Of a stretch of 64,000 nt of DNA, positions 1 through 10,616 are shown in pieces. Source of the DNA: Eustoma russellianum (lineage: Eukaryota > Streptophyta > Magnoliopsida > Gentianales > Gentianaceae). Numbering within the stretch: the stretch's first letter is position 1; each line of letters begins with the position of its first letter. The notes beneath the pieces are model-generated. The model was not told the DNA's origin. It made no database searches and saw only the letters and a program-made list of their open reading frames with translations. The position numbers and the translations under genes are program-made. Where the stretch lies: contig AP025075.1 in NCBI GenBank assembly GCA_036186865.1, positions 21,130,717-21,194,716 of the forward strand, in the 5' to 3' direction.

Positions 1-139
1 GTACGACAACATTATATATAAACATGTAAAGAATTTTCATCAAGTGCATTTTTTAAATAACACTTATTTCATGCATTTCGTAAGCACATAACATTTAAAT
101 CATGCATTTTCGAATCACTCAAACCCCGATTTCTCAACA
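1..139 (-). repeat. End fragment of a minus-strand LTR
   Basis: This stretch resembles the terminal ~100 bases of the gag-only Copia-type LTR that ends at 40,158. Both share a run of CATGCATTT and TTTAAATCATGCATTT words and the terminal TTTCTCAACA. The rest of the LTR lies left of the window. No polypyrimidine block follows the end at 139, unlike the copies at 40,158 and 45,075, so this may be the outer end of an element or a solo LTR. Resemblance judged by eye. Confidence 0.5.
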
Positions 140-1928
140 AAATTAAATGTGCAAACAGTGACGCGCTATGACAGAGATCTCGTGTCCCAGACCTGGTGTT
201 ACACTTCGCCATAAACGTAATCACATGCTCCTGACACCTACCATCCCGGTACCGATGTTATGCTGGACAAACATAAAATAATCATAATCATGAACATAAC
301 ATAACATATCGTGTGTCGATGGAATCAACTATCTCGCGTTTATTATTCACATACATATGAACTTGTAAACATGTAATGCGATAAAGTGACTTTTTCAAAC
401 TTTCATTTCATGAAGTATGAGGCTCGGTCAAATGAGGATATCTTGGTCATACTATAATTTGTAATCAATCGTCACGTACTTATGTACATTCTACATATCA
501 TAAATTAAGAAAAATACCATTTTTACCCCTAAAAGGTTACCTATCGGCCAACATAATAAACAACCCCCTTTTGGTCATTTTTCCACCAACCTTACTTTCA
601 CAGCATCTATTCCACACATATAATTCATAATTCATAACTTATGTTCCTACAACATATAATTCCTAATTTCTTTAACATATCATCTAGGAATTTCTTAACT
701 TGTATCATAATTCAATCCTGTCATATATTACGCATATGAATATACATAACATGAAACAAAATCAATTATGTCATAAGATTCTTGTTTGGCTGTGCATATG
801 TATTTATGTATGTACATATCTATACTTTCATACATATGAGTGTTCATTATACATACTAAAGTTATTTTCCTCATAAAAAGGCCTTTATGGCCAATTATTA
901 CACGTATTTATACTTGGAATTATATTTTCATACTTGTTACGTATAGTACATAATTTAGTCATATTTCATATCTGAGTGTACACAATACATTTAAATATAC
1001 CTAACCTGTGATAAAAACCCCTCATATCCAAAAATATAATACGTGTAACTGCAAGTGTATAAATGTATAATAAAATATATACTTGATCATGCTTCATAGA
1101 TGGTACATAAAATATAACAAAATCATTCTTTTCATATCTTAACATATTTATCATGCATATATACATGTGTATAAAATATAATAAAGTCATTTATCATAGA
1201 AGGGCCTAATGGCCGAATGTATGTAAGTGTGCATACGTATATATAATCATTTTATGACATGTTATATATATACACAACTTACTCAATTTCATTTCTTAAC
1301 ATATATATTACACATAGATATGTTATAAAATATATTAAAATCACTTCTAATATTAAAGGCCGTTTGGCCGAAGTGAGTAACGTGTACACTCATATGTATA
1401 TACATTTTTATGGCATATTACCTAGTGTACATATATTAGCCCTTTTTATATATTAACACATATACATCATAATAAAGCCATTTTACTATGGCAAGGCCCT
1501 ATGGCCGAAACCATGTAAGGGTATATACCTATGTATATGCATTTTCATGGTATGTTATATAATATACATAACTAAGTCTTTTCACATCTTAACTTATACA
1601 CATATCAAATATGTATGTCCATTTCATTTTATTTACACATATATGTTCATTTTCTTCCATGTTGGCCGAATTTACATATACCATATATTACATATTTACA
1701 TCACTATTCTTGATACAAAAACATTAAACATATATCATGAATGATCCGACTTTATATGAACATATATACACAGATCTTTTAAAATTCATGAAGAATCTAG
1801 GAAAAGTACTTGCCTTTATCACCTAAAATTAGTATGAAAGTGAAAATTTCTTCACTTGGCTTGAAGAAAACCTTCTCCTTCTCACCTCCTATAACTCACG
1901 GTCTACAAACAAAAAATGGAGGAGTTAG
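140..1928. other. AT-rich LTR-like repeat DNA, no gene
   Basis: No credible coding region. The stretch is AT-rich with many TATAC/CATATG words. A short unit of two GGCC blocks followed by GAA recurs near 878, 1,203, 1,355, 1,494 and 1,665 within otherwise degenerate 140-320-base spacings. On the minus strand, GGCAAGTAC near 1,805-1,813 matches a word found downstream of the promoter in the other LTR families here (2,905, 45,688). I infer an old LTR in minus orientation, later split by the solo LTR at 1,929-5,754. Confidence 0.35.
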
Positions 1929-3439
1929 TGTTATGCCCCGCATTATTCTTAACATACATATGCAAGCAATATACATGCCAACACAGTAGGTTATGTTAAG
2001 GATCCTATTACTGTAGCATTGGACATAACGACACGCATTGTTATATGCTAATAGATATTTTACTATCATAATCTATTTCTAAAAGATAAGGCGCAATTAT
2101 ATTTCTTTACCTAAACGATAAGCTCTGTTTTATTTTTAACCCTAAAACGTCACTCATCAAAAGTGCACTAGAATGATGCTCTTGAAACACTTATGAAGTG
2201 AATTAACAAGAATATAAGAAAACGTATAAAAAAACATGTTTCTACACAATTTCTCATATTTTTATTAATTTATGTTAATATTGTTAAAATAATGTTTCTA
2301 ATAGAGTATAGTAAGACATTAATCTTAATAATATCATTATATTATTTTTTCTTTTTGTTGTCAGAGTCTCCAAGATAACTCTGAAGAGGAGTTGGGATCA
2401 AAGTTTTCTAAGTTAACCTTGAAATCTAATCTTTGCTGCAGAGGCATTTTGATGGTGAACAAAGTTATGACAAAATATATAACTATATACTATATACATA
2501 GTACACGGCATAAAGAAAGAAAAATATAAGAATAAAACCTAGAATCCTAATATACTTAGGAAGTGAATAGTAGATAAAGCTTAAATTAAATTACAAATTC
2601 AAATAGAATAAGATAACCTAAGAAAACTAGGATACCACCTATCTCTACCTATATCTATACCCACCTATCACACAAAATTTATACCCTAATTGAAAACAAA
2701 AGAGAACGGCAGCTATAACAACAAAAAAGACCAATTCTGCCGCAAAAGAAAATTGGGAAAGCCAACCTCCATAAAAAAAACCTTTAGCCGTCACTTTTAT
2801 TCTTTAAGATTCAAGGTTGCCGCCAGCCATAGGGCCAAAATCCAAGAGATTCTCATCCATTCAACCTCTAATTCCTTGCGTAATACGTATAATCGATGCA
2901 CGAGGCAAGTATCTTTGCTATATTTACTATGATTTTCCAATGTTATTATGCTATTTTTATATCAAATCGGATCATGCATGTTTATTTGTGATCGCATAGA
3001 TTGTTGAATATGTATGCATATTCGATGTAATTGTGTACCGATCATATATAAGTATATGGTTATATATGTGCCGTGAAAATATGTATATGTATGTGTCTGT
3101 CAAATTAAGTGTTTTTGTTTTGGGTACGTTGATGTCGCTGTTGTTCCAAATATATGTGAGGATATAAATTGTAAGTGAAATTGTGGGCTGGAGGAATTGT
3201 AAAAGAAAAGGGAAAAAAAGAAGATTTCGGCCATGGCTTGTGTGGCTGAATAGAAATTTAAATATGTACATATGTGTGCGCAGGTCGTTGCAAATATATA
3301 CGTGAGATTTAGTTGTGAATTTAATATATATGTGTGTGTTTTAATAAAGTGTGCATATACCTATGTTCTAATTGTGCTGGGATGTCGCCATTAAAAAAAA
3401 GTGCCGAGTGTCCATACAAGGACAGTGGCCGAAGGGTGT

Positions 3440-3492
3440 TCCATTATATATATATATGTATATATATATATACATGTATATATATATATATA
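3440..3492. repeat. (TA)n/(TATG)n microsatellite in the solo LTR
   Basis: Alternating TATATA with occasional TGTA/CATG units over about 50 bases. Low-complexity sequence with no coding value. Confidence 0.9.
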
Positions 3493-4701
3493 GATATAAT
3501 GTATCTAATATAAATTATTAATCATGAAGGTTATTTTATGTGCTTAACTTATGTGAATTGGAAAGTGATTTTGATGATTCGATGGCGATACGTGTAAGTA
3601 TAAACGCGTATATGCATGTGTATTGGCGCGGGCATATACGTGGGTGTACTTACACGTGGTTGATGAAATAGAGTTGAAACGGAAATAAGAAAATGATAAA
3701 CGGAAAAGTGTAACGGTAAATGAAAAGGTGTTTAAAGTTGTACTTGTCAACTTTCTGGATTAAGTGTGGAAGTTAAAGTTTTTTTTTATCCTTTTCCAAA
3801 GAAACAATCCGAGACCTTTAGGAAGAAAGGAAGGATTTGCCCAACACCAAGCATAGAGGTCAGCGGGGTTGGGAAGAAGAGATTCCGCGTAGGAAGTTAA
3901 TTCGTCAAAAATGTAGGTGCCTCTTCCCCCCTCAAACGGGTATGATTCTTGCATGCTTTGATGGTATACTAATGTGTTTCGTTGTTTAATTGTTTAAGTT
4001 GTAAATTTTGTTTCGTTGTTTTTATTTGTTTAAGTTGTAAATTTTGCATATGTTGGAAAGCATGAGATATATTGTTTATGTCTGCTATGTGCGTGTATGT
4101 GTGTGAAATTGGTGGTATGATTGAATCAGAAACAAAATACCCTTAAAGAATTGGGGGAAAAAAGGGAACTTTTACATTAGGATCCTTTAAAAAGTTATGT
4201 TTTGGCCTTATAATAGGTTCCTATAGACTGGAAATAGGAGAAAATAGGGGTTGGGATTGAAAAACAAATCACAGCGCGGGTTGTCACTGGTGGAGCAGCC
4301 ATTAAACAAATAAATAAATAATTAAAGTAAGACGGAGAATAGGCCAGCCAACGGACCGGGTCGACTGGCCAGCGGGTCGGACCGAAGGCGGCCCATTAAT
4401 CTCTTAAAAAAAATTGTATCGGGTCTGGCAGATCAGGCCAGGAAAATATGATTAAATATCAATAAGAATTCAAATAAATTCAAGAAATATAAAAGGTTAA
4501 AATTAAATTATTTTTACTTAATTTCTGAAGTTTGGTAAATTTAAGTAATTAAAAATTAATAATAATAGATAGAAGTAAGTAATGGAAACATCGGAGAAAT
4601 TAGTAGAAAATTCTAGTAAATTAATACAAGCTAAGGAAAAAATAAGGGGGATGCTAAATAACAACTTTCTAATATTCGTAAAATTTATGAAACCAAATAT
4701 T

Positions 4702-5110
4702 GAGTGCCGGAGATGGTGAGGATGGACGTACGGGCCCCAGGCGACTTTGTTGTTGAGTGTCGGAGTTGGTGAGGATGGGCGTACGGGCCCCAGGCGACTT
4801 TGTTGTTGAGTGCCGGAGTTGGTGAGGATGGGCGTACGGGCCCAGACGATTTTTGTTGTTGCATTCATGGCACGTGTATTGCATTTGGAGTGGGCTGAGA
4901 TGTACGGGTCTCAGACGCTCGAGTGGAGTGGACCATGGTGTACGGGCCATGAGTATGTGGTTATGATGGATCATGGTGTACGGGCCATGGATACTTGGTT
5001 ATGGTGGATCGTGGTGTACGGGCCACGGGCATCGGTTGGGGTGGATCGTGGTGTACGGGCCACGGGCATCCGCAAGGGTGGATTGTAGTGTACGGGCTAC
5101 AGGCATCCAG
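4702..5110. repeat. Two GC-rich tandem-repeat blocks in the solo LTR
   Basis: Block 1 (about 4,702-4,860) is three ~53-base copies, each starting GAGTGYCGGAG and containing GTACGGGCCC. Block 2 (about 4,925-5,110) is about five 36-40-base copies of a GGTGTACGGGCCAYG core; in the later copies the arms co-vary (CATGG/CCATG, CGTGG/CCACG, TGTAG/CTACA). The common core GTACGGGCC links the blocks. Open frames across them (for example 4,810-5,088) are by-products of the repeat period. The Tekay-like LTR has a repeat block in the equivalent place. Confidence 0.85.
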
Positions 5111-5759
5111 TCAATCCCGGGATCATGCATTGCATATAGGTCTAGGGCATATTGCATGACATGATTCTTGTTGCGTGTGACACGTTAATTGAGCATGCAT
5201 CACGTACTTGCGCATTTTTATGTGGAGTGCTTTACTTACCGCATTTACTTTATCTTATGCATGTTATCTTATCTTTATGTGCTATGTGGTTATATCATAT
5301 CTATGTGCTATGTGGCTATATAATTTCGGTATGCACATTTTGTATTGGTTTGAGGCGGGCATCTACTGGGTGATTTCTGTCACTCACCCCTACTTCCAAG
5401 GTGAGCCGGATGAGGACTACGAGCATATCTTTGTTGAGGTCGAGACGGACGTAGCTGAGTGGGCCGGTTGATAGCTGCAGCTAGGATACGAGGGGAACTC
5501 TGCAGCTGATTTTTCGTGGTTATCTTTTGAGGATTTTCACAGACTTCTTTATTACTTTTATTATCAGAATTTTTATTCAGTAATGTAATGACAATTATTG
5601 GAGTTTAATTTAAGTTATGATTTACGTTTCCGCGAGAAAAATTTCTACGTCATTTCTGACATGTAAGAGATCGATTTGACGCCTTGTATTCTCCTTAGTG
5701 AGATACGGCGGGTGCACTGTTCCCGATGCTAGGGCTCGGGAGCGGGGCGCTACAGTTAG

Positions 5760-7973
5760 TGAGCAACTTATAGAAATAGATAAATAGAGAAATATAAACT
5801 TAACTTAGATTGTGTTTTTACCTTGATACATCTTTATTCTCAACCCTTAAACATTCGGCCTTGGTGCTCAAAATGAAAGAGAATGTTGTAGTTGCTGTTT
5901 TGGATGTGCATATGAGATGAAAAGAAGAAATTTCCTCCTTGTTCTTGCTTTGGTAAATCTCGGCCAAAAGGAGAAAAAATGGGGTTTGGAAGACTTTGTG
6001 TTTCTTTTCATGGAGAGGAAAAAGAAGTGTCTTGGATTTGAAGATTTACTAAGTATGATAGGAGAAGAAGAAGATAGTTGTTCCTGGTTCTTTCTTCTGG
6101 TGATTTCGGCTATGGAGGAGAAATAAGGTGTTTGAAGACTTGTTCTTCCTTTGGAGAAGAAAGAGAAGTGTGTAGGAGAGAAAATGAGTTGAAGATGAAA
6201 AAAATGAAATGAAGAGAAAGGGAGTGGATGGTTTTAGGGTGGAGTGAAAGAAAGAAAATTATGAAGATGTGAAATTGTTAGGAAGATGAAATGATGGAGA
6301 GTTGTCTTGAAAATAGAAGAAATATGGAGTGTTGGGAGAAAAATATTTTCTCCCTTTTTGACTAAGGGAGGCCGACCATAATGGAGTGGGAAGGGGATTT
6401 GTTGGCTTTTGGTTGAAAATGTAACGGGTGTAAGGAGTTGTGTAAGAATATGGAAGCTTTTTAGGTATAAGTTATAATGGTAGAAACAAATATCTTTTCC
6501 TACCCCTTTGGAGAGAGTGGCCGGGTAACCTAAGGGTGGAGACGGTTTTTTTTCTTGTTTTGTTATGTGTAATAAGTATAAGAAATTGGATAATGAGTTG
6601 TATAAACTTTTTAGTAGAAGAATGAATGCTTATTGGTTGAAGAAGACAAAAATTAATTTCTTCCCCTTTGGTTGACTATGAGGCCAGGTACAAGGGAGTG
6701 GAGAGAGGAGAGGTTGACTTAGCTGAGTGGTGTAAGGAAATATAAGAAGATTGTGAGAAGTGTGTAAGAGGTTGAAGGTTTTTTGGCATATAACATGATT
6801 GCTTCCATGTGGTTAAAGAAGACAAAAATATTGTCTTTTTCTTGCCAAGGTGGCGGCCAAGAGGAGAGGAGTTGGTATAGTAGGACAAAATACTATCACT
6901 AGGTTTCTACACAATTTTGTACATTTGATATTTTATTGGGAGTATTTTTTTAACCACAATTTCTTGTTCCTTTTCCTAACATTACCTCATTTTCTTAGAG
7001 GCTCCTGTCTATAATGAGGTATAAAGGGATCAGATATACACAACCACACATACGTGTTAGAAACACACAGAGATTGTTTCCGATAACCTAGAATGAAAAT
7101 TGCGTCAAACTGTGTCGATTAACTATTACTTCACAATATAAAAAGTACATCCAATTTAATGAGTCATTTTGCTTTATTCTATTCCAAAGTCAAGAAAGAA
7201 TGTGTCTTAACTCGAAATTGAAAATATCTTATCCCTTGGAAGTTGTTATAAACAATCATTATCTATTTGGAACCTAAATTATGAGGTTAGTCATGCTGCC
7301 TAGCCATTTGTTTAGCTTTATCATCATATAGTTAGCTATTTTGGGATCTCATGAATGGTATAATTATCACGTTCTACCAACCTCTATAAGCTTTCTCTAC
7401 AGTTATGTATCTTGAAACTTACTACGCTGTGCTTTGCAACTAAATTATCGAGGTCTAATGGTCTGACGAGGTCTACAGGCTTTCTTAATAGTTGTTTTGC
7501 ATAATGAATGTTATTACTATGTATTTCTTTTGTTTTAAAAATACTGTCTCATTTTACATTATATATTTCTCTTGTTTTAAAAATACTGTCTCATTTTACA
7601 TTTTGGTTTGTTCTAAAGATGTTGTTTATTTCTAAAAAAAAGAGATACTTAGTATTCAAAGTTTCATACTACATTTTCAATTAACACTTATATGATTTCT
7701 TTAATTTACATCAACTTAACCAACTAAAGACAGAATGGTAATACTGATCAGAATAGTTTGACCCTTTTAAATTATATTCAAATCAAATTATGACAATATT
7801 TTTGAAACAAATGGAGTATTTTTTACATTTCAAGTGCGGTAAAGATGTATTGAATTTGTTAGTTGTATTTTACAAATTTTATTTCTTGCGCTTAGTAGCT
7901 TATTATTTTTTACAACTCGTTTCGACTCCAAGGGAGCATAATCCGTGCATCACACAGATTATGGCAACTAGTC
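5760..7973. other. Repeat-derived, purine-rich flank without a supported gene
   Basis: No gene is supported. From 5,900 to 6,880 the plus strand is rich in GGAGAAGAAAGAGAAG-type words and repeated GGCCGA/GGCCAAG blocks. Read on the minus strand this looks like the pyrimidine-rich promoter and leader zone of an LTR, so it may be the other half of the old LTR seen at 140-1,928. From 7,518 to 7,600 a ~41-base unit ending in CTGTCTCATTTTACAT is present twice in tandem. The rest is AT-rich. Open frames such as 5,917-6,126 have biased composition and no recognisable motif. Confidence 0.4.
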
Positions 7974-7976
7974 AAG

Positions 7977-8400
7977 CACCACAAAAAAATTGTGGTTTGC
8001 CGACGAAAAAATCACCGACGAACAACGTATAGTCGTTGTTTCGTCGGTAATAGCGACGACTCTGCGACAAAAATAATGTAGTCGCTAATTGCGACGACAG
8101 TACGATGAAATTCGTTGTCGCTAAAAGAAAAATAGTCAGTCAGGTGAATTACGTCGGTGATTTGTCGGTGTCTCGTCGCTATTCTGCGTGTTTTTGTTCG
8201 TCGCTATTTAGTTTATAACGCTTCGTCGCTATGTCGTCGCAAATGTGTCGCTAAAAGTATAAAATAAATTCGTCGTTTACTAAGTTCTTGGAGTTGTGTA
8301 TCGTCGTTTTTTTGTCAATGAAACCCGTATGTGGCAAATGTTTTGAATTACTTTCCGTTCGTAATTCGGTTTGTCGTTGTGTCGTCGCAGATACATCGAG
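7977..8400. repeat. Left terminal and subterminal site array of the CACTA element
   Basis: After the CACCAC terminus come about two dozen CGACGAA, GCGACGAC, TTCGTCGC and GTCGGT words in both orientations, to about 8,400. In En/Spm elements such subterminal sites bind the element-encoded TNPA-type protein; here that role is inferred from position and density. There is no open frame in the array. The motif spacing is irregular. Confidence 0.85.
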
Positions 8401-8537
8401 AATTAAACACGTGTATTGATTAAGGAAAAAGAAAGCGGTAATTAGGAAAAATACTCATTCATTTAATAATAAGAAGTTACATTATCAAACGAAAAAATAA
8501 AAAAAAAAATCTAAAAAGAGATGCGGAGATGGGCCGT

Positions 8538-8870
8538 TCACTCTTCGTCATCGGACGAAAGAGTGGCCGCGACATTCTCCGCAAACTCTTTGAGAAGGCG
8601 CTTGAGCTTGTAGTATCTAAATTTCATCTTCCGCAGCCTTCTAGTCATGTAGTGCAGTTGCCGCGACTGCTGATGCATGTTTGCCATCAGCATACGGAAG
8701 TCGGCGTCCTGCACCGGCATTTGTTCTTGATCATCCTGATGCGGCGGTGGGCCGTAGACAGATACAGAACCCTCTCGCTCAACCGATGGTGGTTGAGGAG
8801 GAGGCCCTTCTGGAGGGGCACTGTTTGCCCGTCCACCACGCCTTGGGGTTCTTTTAAAACGACGCGGCAT
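8538..8870 (-). CDS. Small accessory CACTA protein A (110 aa), unknown function
   Basis: I do not recognise a family. The frame runs from ATG at 8,870 to a stop at 8,538 without interruption. The N-terminus is arginine-rich (MPRRFKRTPRRGGR), followed by a proline-rich stretch (about residues 18-30), a Q/D-rich middle, a basic helix-prone segment rich in R, K, L and Y (about 78-98), and an acidic tail (SSDDEE). It is a diverged paralog of the product at 9,638-9,991: same layout, same tail motif (L-K..AE..A..L..DDE), related 3' flank and related upstream region. A TATA-like box lies 56 bases upstream of the ATG, with GCGACGAC sites beyond it. Charge pattern suggests a nucleic-acid- or chromatin-binding helper; this is inference. 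The frame on the opposite strand (8,529-8,909) is its shadow. Confidence 0.6.
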   Translation of the reverse strand: MPRRFKRTPRRGGRANSAPPEGPPPQPPSVEREGSVSVYGPPPHQDDQEQMPVQDADFRMLMANMHQQSRQLHYMTRRLRKMKFRYYKLKRLLKEFAENVAATLSSDDEE

Positions 8871-8925
8871 ATTTTGATTATTTATAACGTTCTATGTGTG
8901 TATGTATAACAGTGGATGTTTGGGG

Positions 8926-8940
8926 TATAAATAGTGAAAT
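8926..8940 (-). promoter_or_regulatory. TATA-like box of small gene A
   Basis: On the minus strand the sequence reads TTTCACTATTTATACC, a TATTTATA box 56 bases upstream of the ATG at 8,870. GCGACGAC-type sites start at once on its upstream side (from 8,942). The equivalent box before gene B (10,046-10,053) is a better TATATAAA at nearly the same distance (55 bases). Confidence 0.5.
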
Positions 8941-9480
8941 GAGCGACGACATAGCGACGACATAGCGACGCATTTGTCAACCGTTGGGAATGTGCAGTGA
9001 TGACCTTTCGGATGTTATAGCGACGACGTAGCGACGAATTAGCGACGTATGTTTATCGTACAATGCAACCGTTGGGAACTGAACTGACACTGCCGAATAG
9101 CGACAACTTGGCGACGGAATAGCGACGAAACGCGTCGAATAATGTGAAGAGACGTTTTCCGTCGCTGTTTCGTTGGTAAAGCGTCGGTAAATTCAAAAAA
9201 AAAACCCCGCGAAGCCCGTTCTTCTCATTGTATTTAGTTTTTCCGTTTTTCGTCGATACGGTTAGTAGGTTTTTGTCGTTCTATTAAGTTTCGTCGAAGA
9301 TATAGTTAGGTTTCGACGATACGGTTAATAGGTTTTTGTCGTTCTATTAAGTTTCGTCGAAGATATAGTTAGTAGGTTTTCGTCGTTGTATTAGGTTTCG
9401 TCGGTATATAGTTGATGTTTAGTCGGTGAATTAGTCGGAAGAAATTTTTCTTAACCACATTTCGCGTATACAGGTGCGTC
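8941..9480. repeat. Internal GCGACGAA/TTCGTCGC site arrays between the two small genes
   Basis: From 8,941 to about 9,200 most sites read GCGACGAC/GCGACGAA; from about 9,235 to 9,430 most read TTCGTCG, often in CGTCGTT or GTTTCGTCG contexts. The first half is the upstream region of small gene A, the second lies in the 3' flank of small gene B. The block around 9,070-9,165 is a diverged copy of 10,108-10,205, including a shared GAAGAGACGTTTT word at 9,148 and 10,188. Confidence 0.8.
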
Positions 9481-9637
9481 GTCAGGATTCGTAAGAGATT
9501 AAACACGTGTTATAATTATTAAGAAAACAAATACGATATTAAAAAAAACAAACTTCATTAATATAAAATTAAAAATTAAAAATTACAAAATATAATAAGA
9601 AATATTTAAAAAAAGCTAAATAGCGAAGAGTAGCCAC

Positions 9638-9991
9638 TCACTGTTCGTCATCCAAACAGAGAGAAGCTATACTCTCCGCACACGCCTTCAGTTGGCGTCT
9701 CAACTGTGCAGATTTGGATTTAATCCGCATCTGCCTTTTATCTATGTAGTCGAGACGCTCTTCCTGAACCGTGACATGCGCCCTCACCTCATCTAACATG
9801 TTCCACAGATCTCGTACTTCTATTTGGAGATCGACAATTTGTCGATCTCGACGAGGCTCAGAGGGCTCTGGTGGGGGAGGAGGTGGGGGAGGAACAGTTG
9901 AAGAAGAAGACACTTCAGTTGGCGGTGTTGCCGCCCTACCACCACGTCCACCACGTCCACCACGTCGTGCTTGCGCTTTAGTATGAACCAT
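9638..9991 (-). CDS. Small accessory CACTA protein B (117 aa), paralog of protein A
   Basis: The frame is uninterrupted from ATG at 9,991 to a stop at 9,638. The protein starts with an RGG-type run (RRGGRGGRGGR, residues 9-19), then a Ser/Thr stretch, eight consecutive prolines (about 34-41), a heptad-like coiled-coil segment (about 50-90) rich in L, V, I, R and E, and a C-terminal helix ending in CLDDEQ. It matches protein A in layout and in the C-terminal L-K..AE..A..L..DDE pattern. The flanks also match: an ATTAAACACGTGT word downstream (8,403 and 9,499) and a TATA box 55 bases upstream (TATATAAA on the minus strand). No family recognised. RGG tracts often bind RNA, so a nucleic-acid or protein-bridging role is possible but unproven. 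Confidence 0.6.
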   Translation of the reverse strand: MVHTKAQARRGGRGGRGGRAATPPTEVSSSSTVPPPPPPPPEPSEPRRDRQIVDLQIEVRDLWNMLDEVRAHVTVQEERLDYIDKRQMRIKSKSAQLRRQLKACAESIASLCLDDEQ

Positions 9992-10045
9992 TTTGGATTA
10001 TAAAATAGTTGTTTTATATGTTGTTGTGGGCACACGCTGACACTG

Positions 10046-10060
10046 TTTATATAGTGAAAT
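10046..10060 (-). promoter_or_regulatory. TATA box of small gene B
   Basis: The minus strand reads TTTCACTATATAAACAG, with a consensus TATATAAA at 10,046-10,053, 55 bases upstream of the ATG at 9,991. GCGACGAC sites begin at 10,062, immediately upstream, as in small gene A. Confidence 0.6.
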
Positions 10061-10412
10061 CAGCGACGACATAGCGACGAATTAGCGACGCAACACATCG
10101 TAAGTTGTAAGCATGGGGAACTGGACGGGCTGCCTTTTACCGACGACGTACCGACGACTTAGCGACGAAACACGTCGTACGGAATGAAGAGACGTTTTGC
10201 GTCGCAATGTAATCGGTACTTCGTCGGTAAAAGCATATCAAACGACGTGTTTCGTCGCTGGTCGTCGATACATCGTCGGTATATGTGTTTGTTTGTCTCC
10301 GGGATTTGTGTTTCTTGTTCGTCGCCGTTCGTCGCTAAGTCGTCGGTATTGTGTTTGTTTGTTTCCGAGATTTGTGCTTGTTTGTGGTCGCTATCTCGTC
10401 GCTATTACGTCG
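10061..10412. repeat. GCGACGAA/TTCGTCGC array between small gene B and the transposase gene
   Basis: About 20 sites, GCGACGA-oriented to about 10,180 and TTCGTCG/CGTCGGT-oriented from 10,195 to 10,412. The array lies between the divergent promoters of small gene B (minus) and tnp2 (plus), so a single site-binding protein could act on both. It is the right-hand copy of the duplicated unit described in the findings. Confidence 0.75.
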
Positions 10413-10616
10413 GTAACGTACTGGGAACGATAAAATCATTGTCTTTCTTCTTCTCTTCTCCCATTCTTCTCTCATTTCAAACACATCAATCATCAATTTT
10501 GAACGAAAATACAGAAGTGTGGAATTTTGATTTTTTCTACAAACGAAAAAAGATAGCTGCTGTTAGTTTGAAGGTGTAGCGAGAAAATAGATCCGAGGAG
10601 AAGCGATAGAAAGTGG

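Larger units (their letters stand above)
1929..5754 (+). mobile_element. Solo LTR of a Ty3/gypsy-type element (3,826 bp)
   Basis: The unit begins TGTTATGCCCC and ends GGGGCGCTACA, a TG..CA LTR. It is flanked on both sides by GTTAG (1,924-1,928 and 5,755-5,759), a perfect 5-bp target duplication. No primer-binding site follows and no internal region is present, so it is a solo LTR left by LTR-LTR recombination. Its last 60 bases (GATACGGCGGGTG, then GGGCTCGGG, then CGCTACA) match the ends of the gag-only gypsy LTRs at 48,032 and 52,647, which suggests the same lineage. It contains a donor-like AG/GCAAGTAT at 2,905, two tandem-repeat blocks and a hairpin at 5,368-5,389. Small open frames inside are repeat-derived. 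Confidence 0.9.

Noticed and set aside
4810..5471. Open frames of 63-92 codons that might be small genes
   Set aside because: They run across the tandem GTACGGGCC repeats of the solo LTR, are repetitive, and match no known motif.
5917..6126. 70-codon frame MKRRNFLLVLALVN... as a secreted or membrane peptide
   Set aside because: Purine-rich repeat DNA with no start context, homology or neighbour support; its composition is that of the surrounding non-coding sequence.
7518..7600. Small inverted-repeat element (MITE) around the tandem 41-base unit
   Set aside because: I could not find matching terminal inverted repeats or a target duplication; only a local tandem duplication is supported.
8529..8909. 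Plus-strand 126-codon frame in the CACTA element
   Set aside because: It is the antisense of small gene A. The minus strand has the paralog, TATA box and sensible composition.
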